Shown here: piece by piece, positions 9,033-15,788 of the stretch
Layout of the letters: each line of letters starts with the position of its first letter
How positions within the stretch are numbered: position 1 is the first letter of the stretch
Assembly (NCBI GenBank): GCA_031082125.1
Contig: JAVHLM010000007.1
Location: forward strand, 38,669 to 102,668
Direction: 5' to 3'
From: Candidatus Eremiobacterota bacterium
GTDB lineage: Bacteria > Vulcanimicrobiota > CADAWZ01 > Ess09-12
DNA length: 64,000 nt
Program-made: the position numbers and the translations under genes
Notes under the pieces: generated by a model
What the model saw: the letters and a program-made list of their open reading frames with translations, nothing else
Databases searched by the model: none
Told to the model about the DNA's origin: nothing

Positions 9033-9712
9033 TGGTTCCTCTGTCCCACGATGCCTATTCCCGGAGCATAGGAGCATATTGCCTTCACTGCCCTGTAGAG
9101 AACGGGAGGGAGAAGGTGCTTTAAGACCCTTGCAGAGCCCGCATCCCCCAGGGTGAACTTTGCGACAGTCTTGAGGCCCGCCGCAAAAAAAAGCCTCCCG
9201 AATGCCCCTGTGGTGTAAAGGCGCTCATCAGTGATGGGATCGCTCGAATGAGCCGTGGGGATTGTGGCGAGCACAAAGGGAGCGCAGCGCGCCTGCCTGC
9301 CGAGCAGCCCGATGGTGGTCTCTCGATCAAAATGCTCGACGACGCCGAAAGAGATGGTCATATCAAACTGGTCATAGTATTCATCAAGCTCAAAGGCCGA
9401 ACGCACTTCAAACACGGCATCACTGTTGAAATGCGAGCCGATAGTGCGGGCCTCCTCTATAATGGTCTCGTCATTATCAACGCCCACGGCCTTGTAGCCG
9501 TATCCCGCAAGAAGAATGGCGCTGAACCCGATGCCGCATCCCACGTCCAGTATACGGGAGCCTGGAGGCACCCTGCGGAAGATCTGCTCATAGGCAGGCC
9601 AGCGGAAAGACCAGTGCTCGTAAGCGTTCTGCAGAAGCGCTTTACGACCTGTGTGCTCCAGAAAATAGTTTCGCCAGCGGTTATCAGGAGAATTCATTGC
9701 CCTGTCTTTCAC
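9029..9712 (-). CDS. Class I SAM-dependent methyltransferase
   Basis: 227 residues. Motif I is ILDVGCGIGFSAILLAGYG, motif post-I AVGVDND, and FDMTISFGVVEHF supplies motif IV, which fits a small-molecule methyltransferase of the type-11/25 group. Two starts are possible: GTG at 9712 and ATG at 9697, the latter closer to a GACAGGG site. It overlaps the flippase by four bases and follows the PilZ gene by 17-32 bases. Linkage to a flippase suggests O-methylation of a sugar or lipid carrier, which is inference. Confidence 0.82.
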   Translation of the reverse strand: MKDRAMNSPDNRWRNYFLEHTGRKALLQNAYEHWSFRWPAYEQIFRRVPPGSRILDVGCGIGFSAILLAGYGYKAVGVDNDETIIEEARTIGSHFNSDAVFEVRSAFELDEYYDQFDMTISFGVVEHFDRETTIGLLGRQARCAPFVLATIPTAHSSDPITDERLYTTGAFGRLFFAAGLKTVAKFTLGDAGSARVLKHLLPPVLYRAVKAICSYAPGIGIVGQRNQ

Positions 9713-9729
9713 TTCTGAAAAGGCTGCCG

Positions 9730-10428
9730 CTACATCGAGGGATACTCGGCAAGAGCTTCTATGAGATGGTTTTTTACCGCTTCAGGATCAAGAAACTCAA
9801 GGATTATGGCCAGGGAGTGCTCATCTCCAGGATGGGCGTCATCACCGGAATCATCCTTCTGGTAGAGTACCTGCACTCTTGTGACGCAGGGAGTGAGGGC
9901 CTTTGCAAGGCTGAAGGTAATCTCGAAGGGCCTGTTTTCAGGGAGCTCCCTGTGGCTCGTGAGCTCCATTCTGAGAGGGCTTATGGTTTTTATGTAGGCA
10001 TAGAGGGTGTCGTTGGGCTCCCTGAGCCCTGTCGTGAGGTGTATTGTCGAGTTAATGTGAAATGATGCCCTTTCAAAATATGGCGTGGCCCATTCCATCA
10101 GCTTTGCTATGTCCTGCAATGACTCCGCCGCCATGGTGAATTCAAGTCCATAGGTATAATTGCTGATACCCAGCTCCTTTTTCCACTGCACCTTTGCAGG
10201 GATGAGCACAGGGGTATCGAGATGGAGCTTCAGATGGATCACTTTACGGGAAGGAAGCGGGATGTCGGTAGAGATGCGGATCCCCTTTTCACTCACATCA
10301 TTGATATAGACATAGTGCATTCTGGGCACACCCGGCTCCCCTATGGAGATTTCCGCCAGGGTCATTTTTTTCACAATGAGAGTCTTGCGCGGGAATATTC
10401 TTCGCTCACTGCCAGAGGCTTTTTTCAT
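9730..10428 (-). CDS. PilZ domain protein, predicted c-di-GMP receptor
   Basis: 232 residues. The N-terminal PilZ domain has both binding motifs: RIFPR (RxxxR, residues 10-14) and DVSEKG (D/NxSxxG, residues 44-49), followed by the barrel strands ending YGLEF. The C-terminal half (about residues 115-230) is a second beta-rich region without a known signature. PilZ proteins bind cyclic di-GMP and pass the signal to motility, pilus or polysaccharide machinery. The HD-GYP protein at 57.6 kb could degrade the ligand. Upstream of the start lies the structured intergenic region at 10514-10607. Confidence 0.85.
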   Translation of the reverse strand: MKKASGSERRIFPRKTLIVKKMTLAEISIGEPGVPRMHYVYINDVSEKGIRISTDIPLPSRKVIHLKLHLDTPVLIPAKVQWKKELGISNYTYGLEFTMAAESLQDIAKLMEWATPYFERASFHINSTIHLTTGLREPNDTLYAYIKTISPLRMELTSHRELPENRPFEITFSLAKALTPCVTRVQVLYQKDDSGDDAHPGDEHSLAIILEFLDPEAVKNHLIEALAEYPSM

Positions 10429-10513
10429 GGAGACTCCTTGAATGGAATGGATGGAAAACCCTGGGCGCCGGTGCTACCACATCTTTTATAGTAATTTCCC
10501 GGAGGAGGTGAAA

Positions 10514-10607
10514 TTCCTGCATCAGGCTGATGCGGGAACATCAATGAGACTCCCGGTGCCCCGGGGAGGAAGTTCTTCCCGGAGAAAGGAAAAACCGCCA
10601 TTGATGT
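10514..10607. other. Structured intergenic element between PilZ and cNMP-binding genes
   Basis: An 11-bp hairpin (TTCCTGCATCA, loop GGC, TGATGCGGGAA; 10514-10538, one T.G pair) adjoins a 9-bp stem ACATCAATG (10538-10546) / CATTGATGT (10599-10607). The stem encloses GC-rich inverted repeats (CTCCC...GGGAG and GGAAGTTCTTCC). It ends 30 bases before the ATG of the cNMP-binding gene, so it would lie in its 5' leader. It does not match any riboswitch consensus I know. Confidence 0.4.
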
Positions 10608-10637
10608 GAAACTTTTATCAGGCGGAGGAGAAAAGCG

Positions 10638-11276
10638 ATGCCTCTTGACAAGCTGGGACAGATATGGCTCAAGGATGTGCTGGGAAAGATGGGGATCTAC
10701 CAGGATCTTTCCAGAGATGAACGCGAGGAGCTTTTTTCCAAGGCACAGATGATTACCTTTGAGAATGGTGAGTATATCATCAGGGAAGGAACTTTCGGCG
10801 ATGAGTTCTTTATCCTGGCGAAAGGCACGGTATCGGCGGTGAAGAAGGGTGCCGATGGCCGGGAGATCACCGTGGGAGAGATAGAGAGCGGTGATTATTT
10901 CGGCGAAACAGCCCTTATTTCTGATTCAGTGAGGAGCTCCTCCATCGTGGCGCGGGGAGAGGTGAAGGTTTTTTCCATCGGCAGGATGGATTTCTTCGAT
11001 GTGCTGATGCGCAATGAGCACGTCAGGGAAAAAATAGAAGACAAGAGCAGGATGAGAAATAAAGCCACGCAGTCCAAATACCGCCAGAGCAAGTATCCCG
11101 GCTTCGACCTGGCGCAGAAGCTTTTATGCAAGCTCAGGGAGCTCTCCGCCCAGCGGGAGACTCCGCACTACCGCACCAGAATTCTTGAAAACAATGAGCC
11201 TTCCTACAAGACCGCGATGCTTGACGAGCACATGCGGGGGAAGGCTCCTGGCAGCAGGGATATCAACACCCTCTGA
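10638..11276 (+). CDS. Cyclic nucleotide-binding domain protein
   Basis: 212 residues. Residues 20-125 form a CRP/cNMP-binding beta-roll: FENGEYIIREGTFGDEFFIL, then VGEIESGDYFGETALI (the phosphate-binding cassette, here FGETALISDSVRSSS) and the closing helix. The C-terminal 80 residues are basic and carry no helix-turn-helix, so this is not a CRP-type transcription factor. It may be a signalling adaptor. ATG has GGCGGAGGAGAAAAGCG upstream. A second orphan protein of the same kind is encoded at 42.7 kb. Confidence 0.85.
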   Translation: MPLDKLGQIWLKDVLGKMGIYQDLSRDEREELFSKAQMITFENGEYIIREGTFGDEFFILAKGTVSAVKKGADGREITVGEIESGDYFGETALISDSVRSSSIVARGEVKVFSIGRMDFFDVLMRNEHVREKIEDKSRMRNKATQSKYRQSKYPGFDLAQKLLCKLRELSAQRETPHYRTRILENNEPSYKTAMLDEHMRGKAPGSRDINTL

Positions 11277-11297
11277 CAGACTGAATGAAACTTGATT

Positions 11298-12395
11298 TTA
11301 CTCGAGCTTTCCCCAGTAGATCTCGTTGCCGTTGAAGGTGACGTACGCTTTCCCGAAAGCCGCCAGTCTTAACTGGTTCATGGGCTGGTTCTGCAGCGCC
11401 GCAACAGGTTTGATTTTGAAATCATCCTTTTCCGTTGCATAGTAATAGCTCATCCTGTTTGCGCGCACTTCGATGTTGGCGATGACGGCAGTCTTCTGAT
11501 TTTTGGAGATGAAGAGATACGAATAGAGCTTTTCATCAGGGTTGAGCTTCCATGATTTTCCGGAAGCAGCGTCCTTGAGATACACTTCGGTCTTGTCTTT
11601 CTGATGTGCCATGCAGTATACCACCCTGCTGCCGGCTGCCGCCGCCGTCTTGAACTGGGGGGCCTTTTCCAGTTCCTTGAGTGTGCCATTGTCATAGAAA
11701 GCCAGAGTCTGCTCCTTGGCGCCCTTCTTTCTGCCGATGACAAAACACTGATTCTTGGAAACCCACTCAATATAGCGGGAATTGTAATATCTTTTTTCGA
11801 AAGGCCCTGTATCAAAGGCAGGCTGGAAGACGTCGGCGCCTGTTTTTGCAGGATCAATCATGGCAATGGCGCGCTTGGTGACAAGGTCTTCATTGTTGTA
11901 AAAATAGCCCCAGCTCAGGAATTTTTCCTGCAGGTAGTTGAGGATACCCTCGTCGGAGCGGAAGCCGGGAGCGCCCTTCTTGTGGTCAAAGAGCACTGTC
12001 ACTGTCCTGGAGGGAATGTCCACCTTCAGGAATTTTGCTCCCCTGTTGCCGGTGATGATGCCTGTCCTGCCATCGTCAGAGAGGGCCATTGTCTGGAACT
12101 CCGTGAGAGGGAGAAGGACCTCGCTGATTTTCACGTCATCGCGGGTTTCGCCCATAAACTCAAATATCCAGAGCTTGAAGACGAAGCCTTTCTGCTTGAG
12201 CTTCAGATCGCTCACTTTTTCATAGCAGGTGACGATTTTCCCATCACCTGAGATGTTCATTATGCCAAACTTGACAAGGTTTATCTTCTTTGAGGAAAGC
12301 TTCACCTGGCCGATTCGCACATCTGCCATTGCCGGCATACAGACAATGAGGATGGCGATGAGCGCTGAAAAGGCTGCCTGCTGAAATCTCCGCAT
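11298..12395 (-). CDS. Secreted beta-propeller-like protein, unknown function
   Basis: 365 residues from the ATG at 12395, which follows GGAGGAGG and opens a signal peptide (MRRFQQAAFSALIAILIVCMPAMA). An in-frame extension of 108 codons upstream lacks sense and overlaps the terminator, so I reject it. The mature protein has repeating strand-turn units such as ALSDDGRTGIITG and YLFISKNQKTAVIANI that look like WD40/TolB-type propeller blades. There is no catalytic motif. It is read after the secreted EF-hand gene but is separated from it by a terminator. Confidence 0.6.
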   Translation of the reverse strand: MRRFQQAAFSALIAILIVCMPAMADVRIGQVKLSSKKINLVKFGIMNISGDGKIVTCYEKVSDLKLKQKGFVFKLWIFEFMGETRDDVKISEVLLPLTEFQTMALSDDGRTGIITGNRGAKFLKVDIPSRTVTVLFDHKKGAPGFRSDEGILNYLQEKFLSWGYFYNNEDLVTKRAIAMIDPAKTGADVFQPAFDTGPFEKRYYNSRYIEWVSKNQCFVIGRKKGAKEQTLAFYDNGTLKELEKAPQFKTAAAAGSRVVYCMAHQKDKTEVYLKDAASGKSWKLNPDEKLYSYLFISKNQKTAVIANIEVRANRMSYYYATEKDDFKIKPVAALQNQPMNQLRLAAFGKAYVTFNGNEIYWGKLE

Positions 12396-12480
12396 AAGGG
12401 GATACCTCCTCCTGCAAGATAGGGTAATGGTATTGTTCTCTTCACTTTTTTCGATGAAGGAGGGGTGAAATCCTTTGAGG

Positions 12481-12507
12481 AAAAAAAGAAGGGCCTTTCG
12501 GCCCTTC
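12481..12507 (-). terminator. Rho-independent terminator after the EF-hand exoprotein gene
   Basis: On the minus strand: stem GAAGGGCC / GGCCCTTC with a GAAA tetraloop, followed by seven T. It ends transcription 22 bases after the stop of the gene at 12530-13654. Confidence 0.93.
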
Positions 12508-12529
12508 CTGCACGCGGTGATAGGTGATG

Positions 12530-13654
12530 CTACTTTGAGCTGACCTTCTTGAGCTCCATTGCGCTCGGCCACCAGTCCCACATCTTGTAAGTCTTGCCGT
12601 TGCGCTCGAAGCTGCTCATGAAGTTCTTGGTCTGGAGGCTCAGCGAGGTGATGCCGACATCCTTGACGCTGACGACTTCGCCCTTGTCGGCTATGCCGTT
12701 CTGGTTCTTGTCCTGCCACACTGCGAGGCTCTTGAGCTCATCGTTTGAAATCTTGTTGTCGTTGTTCCTGTCATAGAGGGAGAGCTTCTCGTAGCCGTTC
12801 TCAAAGCCGCCGTTCGAGCCGAAGAGGCACGAGGCGTCGATTGAGCCGTCAGCCTTGGGAGTCACGAGGAGGCCGTCATTGGGGCCGACCCACTCCATCG
12901 CTATCTCGAAGCCGTTGCCGAAGAAGTCCATAAGCACCATGTTGGACCTGTCGAAGGAAGAGTGGGGGAGGTACTCGCCCTTGGAAGCCTCGAGCTTGCC
13001 TGAGCCTGTCATGTCAAGGACGATGGGGCTGACGTACTTGTTGCCTGATGTGTCATACACACTGTAGTGCACGCTGTTGGTGGTCATCTGTGATGATGAG
13101 CCCAGCTTGTGGGAGCCGCTGTCCTTGTCATAGCTTACGGCGACGGTGGTGTCGTAAGTGTAGGAGTGGGTGCCCGCTGAGTCGTCATTGCCGGTGATGG
13201 TTGCCGTTGATTCGTTGCCCCATTCATCATTTCCTGACCATGATGCCGTTCTGCCGGGCACCTGGTTCTGGGCCACCCATGCGAGGTTGGTCCAGTTGCT
13301 GCTGGCGTTCCATGAGAAGTTGCCCCAGTTCCACACGAAGCTCTGCGTGGTGGCGAGCTCGGTGCCCACCGAGGGGGCAACACAGTTAAGAGCTGCGGTA
13401 TAGGGGTTGCCGAGGTCGGCGCTCATCATCTGGAGTATGGCGCTGTTGATAAAGAGACCCGAGCTGTACACATACTGGTAGGTGCCGCTCATTGCGCCTG
13501 AGACATTGACTGTCCCCTGGTAGAGGGAGCCGCCGTTGACTGCCGCGTTGTCCACCGTTGCCGCGTTGCCGCTCTGCACCTTGTAGCCTGTCGATGCGAA
13601 TGCCGTGCCCACTACGAGGCACATAATCACCAGGAATGCCATCATTTTCTTCAT
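12530..13654 (-). CDS. Secreted protein with RTX-exoprotein-type EF-hand module
   Basis: 374 residues with a signal peptide (MKKMMAFLVIMCLVVGTAFA). Residues 20-215 are Ser/Thr/Asn/Trp rich and unrecognised. Residues 218-370 match, by eye, the module at the end of many RTX-type hemolysin exoproteins: SPIVLDMTGSGKLEAS, VLMDFFGNGFEIAMEWVGP, NDGLLVTPKADGSID, LFGSNGGFENGYEKLSLYD, then two EF-hand loops DRNNDNKISNDE and DKNQNGIADKGE, and DVGITSLSL. There are no GGxGxDxUx nonapeptides, so this is the module alone on a small carrier. It probably binds calcium and is extracellular. It has its own promoter and terminator. Confidence 0.75.
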   Translation of the reverse strand: MKKMMAFLVIMCLVVGTAFASTGYKVQSGNAATVDNAAVNGGSLYQGTVNVSGAMSGTYQYVYSSGLFINSAILQMMSADLGNPYTAALNCVAPSVGTELATTQSFVWNWGNFSWNASSNWTNLAWVAQNQVPGRTASWSGNDEWGNESTATITGNDDSAGTHSYTYDTTVAVSYDKDSGSHKLGSSSQMTTNSVHYSVYDTSGNKYVSPIVLDMTGSGKLEASKGEYLPHSSFDRSNMVLMDFFGNGFEIAMEWVGPNDGLLVTPKADGSIDASCLFGSNGGFENGYEKLSLYDRNNDNKISNDELKSLAVWQDKNQNGIADKGEVVSVKDVGITSLSLQTKNFMSSFERNGKTYKMWDWWPSAMELKKVSSK

Positions 13655-13687
13655 TATGTCACATCTCCTTTACATAATTTTTGCTTC

Positions 13688-13715
13688 TGTATATATTATT
13701 TCACATGGCTGTTAA
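13688..13715 (-). promoter_or_regulatory. Promoter of the secreted EF-hand gene
   Basis: On the minus strand TTAACA (-35) and TATACA (-10) with a 16-base spacer in a strongly AT-rich region. AAAGGAG lies just before the ATG. The -35 box overlaps one of the TTAACA repeats described separately. Confidence 0.5.
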
Positions 13716-13773
13716 CATAGTGTTAACAATTTATTAAGATTTTGTCATAAACTCTATTAAGATTTCGTCACAA
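13710..13773. promoter_or_regulatory. Two sets of direct repeats, likely operators
   Basis: TTAACA occurs twice, 11 bases apart (13712-13717 and 13723-13728). Next to it are two 19-base direct repeats TATTAAGATTTTGTCATAA (13732-13750) and TATTAAGATTTCGTCACAA (13755-13773), 17 of 19 identical and 23 bases apart, about two helix turns. They lie between divergent genes. TTAACA repeats with an 11-bp period resemble Bacillus PhoP boxes, but the regulator here is unknown. Confidence 0.55.
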
Positions 13774-13863
13774 TCCGATCCGGAGTACCGGGGACAGCCG
13801 TCGCGCATGAAAAGGAATTGTGCCTTGCTGCGGTGAATCACTCGGGAAATAACCGGGGTTCTG

Positions 13864-14334
13864 GTGGAGAGCATGAAAGCCCAAACGGCCTCGTCAAGGC
13901 ATTCGGATCTTTACAGGAGAAGCAACGAGCTCATAGAGCTCGCGAGAAAGACTTTTTCCATCGATCAGGAAGGGAACAGAGCTCTCCTCAAAGTGCCGAG
14001 GGAGATTACCCTTGACAACCTTCCCCTTGTTCTGGACACCTGTCCCATCATCAAGAGAGTCTATATCTACCGCGTGAAGCTCAATTCCATGGAAAAAGGC
14101 CCGCCCCTTACCGAGGGCCAGAAGCTGGGCCTCCTCATTGACTCGGCGAAGGGTATAGCCCAGCTTGCCCACCTGCTCATCAACAACGAGGCCGCTCTGA
14201 ACAAGGTGAGGGAGCAGCAGGGGGTTCTCACGAAAGAGGAGGGGCAGCTTCTTGATGACCTTGTCATCGCCCTTTCACGGATACTCCTCTCTAAGAGCAT
14301 CATCATCAGGCGAAAGGTCTCCCGCAAGGCATGA
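13864..14334 (+). CDS. Hypothetical protein
   Basis: 156 residues, no signal peptide or membrane segment. GTG at 13864 or ATG at 13873 could start it. The central part (GNRALLKVPREITLDNLPLVLDTCP) is strand-like, and the second half is helical with a hydrophobic ILLSKSIIIRRKVSRKA basic end. I do not recognise the family. It is alone, divergent from the EF-hand gene across the repeat-rich promoter region and convergent with the gene at 14344. Confidence 0.6.
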   Translation: MESMKAQTASSRHSDLYRRSNELIELARKTFSIDQEGNRALLKVPREITLDNLPLVLDTCPIIKRVYIYRVKLNSMEKGPPLTEGQKLGLLIDSAKGIAQLAHLLINNEAALNKVREQQGVLTKEEGQLLDDLVIALSRILLSKSIIIRRKVSRKA

Positions 14335-14343
14335 CCGGCCCGC

Positions 14344-15069
14344 TCATTCTTTTTTCCTGAAAAGGTCCAGGAAGCGGTCCTCGTATTCCTCAAAGACCCC
14401 CCAGGCATCCAGTTCCTTTTTCAGCAGCGAGGGGTCTGTCTTTCCCGATTCAACCTCCCTGAAAAGCCTCTCTATGTGGAAACGGCTCTCACCTGTGACA
14501 CCAGACCGGTCTACGGAGAGCATGCCGAGCGACCCGAGCTCGGAGAGGTTGCTTTTCAGAGATTGTCCTGTGAAGCTGTATATAAAGAGCATGAGAGAGA
14601 CATCCCAGAGCTTTCTGTCACCTTTGATGACGGCCGCGAAGGGCTCGTTTTCCCTGTCCAGGTCTTCTCCGAGCTTTCGCGCGACTTCCTCGAGGGGCGT
14701 GGTGACTACCTCCATGGACTTGAAGTCGTTGGAATACTGGTACATGATTCCCGGCTCGCAGGGACCGTAGGCTTCGATAAGGTGCCGGGCATAAACGCTG
14801 CCGTGCTCGAATCCCTGAAAGATGTTCCTGAGGTAATTCGGCGTGATGATCCTGGGCTTTTCCGCAATCACGTACCCCTCTCTCAGGACAGTGTCGTCAG
14901 AGTTGTCAAGAAGCCCCTTGTACACGGGATCGGTGAGGATGTAGTAATGGATTCTCGTGTTTCCGAAAGTGGTGAGCACATTCCTGGGGGAGCGGAGGAT
15001 CTGGGTGTTCTGTGCCGTGGCAATCAGTTCCATGTGATGTTCTTCCACTCTTTGAGTCCCCTCTCTCAC
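14344..15069 (-). CDS. Hypothetical protein coupled to a HAD phosphatase
   Basis: 241 residues from GTG 15069, or 229 from ATG 15033 (GGAAGA seven bases upstream, which I prefer). No signal peptide. Residues begin MELIATAQNTQILRSPRNVLTTFGNTRIHYYILT in two stretches and later show VYARHLIEAYGPCEPGIMYQYSNDFKSMEV; helical throughout. I do not know the family. The GTG overlaps the stop of the HAD gene (GTGA), so the two genes are translated as a unit and probably work together. Confidence 0.6.
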   Translation of the reverse strand: MREGTQRVEEHHMELIATAQNTQILRSPRNVLTTFGNTRIHYYILTDPVYKGLLDNSDDTVLREGYVIAEKPRIITPNYLRNIFQGFEHGSVYARHLIEAYGPCEPGIMYQYSNDFKSMEVVTTPLEEVARKLGEDLDRENEPFAAVIKGDRKLWDVSLMLFIYSFTGQSLKSNLSELGSLGMLSVDRSGVTGESRFHIERLFREVESGKTDPSLLKKELDAWGVFEEYEDRFLDLFRKKE

Positions 15070-15788
15070 TGCATTCCCTGGAAGCCCCTGTCAAGCCTGG
15101 CAAGAAGCTCCAGGAATCCCCCGGTGCTCTTTACGGTATATTCGGCCCTCCAGAGCTTTTTCCCCCTTGCCGCGCGGTAAATCCCGCCCCTCGCGATCCT
15201 TACGGTGAGCATCCCCATGGCCTTTGGCGTGACGAAATCCTTGAGGACATTGTCGCCGAGCACGGCGATTGAGCATGGAGGGATCTCCCACTCTTTCAGG
15301 ATCTTTTCGTATGACCGGGGGTGGGGCTTGAAATATTCTCTGCTCTCATTGATGATGAGGGGGGAAAAAAGACTCCCGATGCCAAGAGCCCCGATCTTCC
15401 GCTCCTGCATGGCCCTGTCGCCGTCGGTGATGAGAGCCAGCAGGAAATTCCCGGCGAGATAAGGCAGGCTTTCTCCGGCGTCCTCATAAAGCCGGTAAGA
15501 GCCTGAGGGCCTGTGGCGGCGGTAGAGGGAGAGCAGCTGTGAGATGTCCTGCTCAGAGTAAGGCATGGCGTTTTCCTCAAGGACCCTGTTGAAGAGGAGC
15601 TTTCTTTCGCCGCGGTCAAAGAGCTCCCGGAGCTCTCCGAGAGCTCTTTCTGCAACCAGGCCGAACCGCCTCTCCATTTCCTCTGCAACGGCCATGAATC
15701 CGGAGTAAACAAACTCCTTCTCAGGCGCAAGGGTATCATCCAGGTCCAGGATGATACCCTTGAAGTGCTGAAAAGAGCCCGATACCAC
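15066..15788 (-). CDS. HAD-superfamily hydrolase (phosphatase)
   Basis: 240 residues with all four HAD motifs: LDLDDTLAPE (nucleophile and acid-base Asp), ALITDGD (motif II Thr), KPHPRSYEKIL (Lys, motif III) and AVLGDNVLKDFVTPKAMG (motif IV acids). The cap between motifs I and II is helical (C1 type), as in Gph/YjjG nucleotidases and phosphoglycolate phosphatases. The substrate is open. GTG at 15788 directly follows the TAA of the upstream secreted-protein gene with no gap; no better start exists in frame. Confidence 0.85.
   Translation of the reverse strand: MVSGSFQHFKGIILDLDDTLAPEKEFVYSGFMAVAEEMERRFGLVAERALGELRELFDRGERKLLFNRVLEENAMPYSEQDISQLLSLYRRHRPSGSYRLYEDAGESLPYLAGNFLLALITDGDRAMQERKIGALGIGSLFSPLIINESREYFKPHPRSYEKILKEWEIPPCSIAVLGDNVLKDFVTPKAMGMLTVRIARGGIYRAARGKKLWRAEYTVKSTGGFLELLARLDRGFQGMQ

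Noticed and set aside
11298..12719. Longer 473-residue frame for the secreted propeller-like gene
   Set aside because: The extra 108 codons cross a strong terminator and an upstream gene; the signal peptide and GGAGGAGG site start the gene at 12395.
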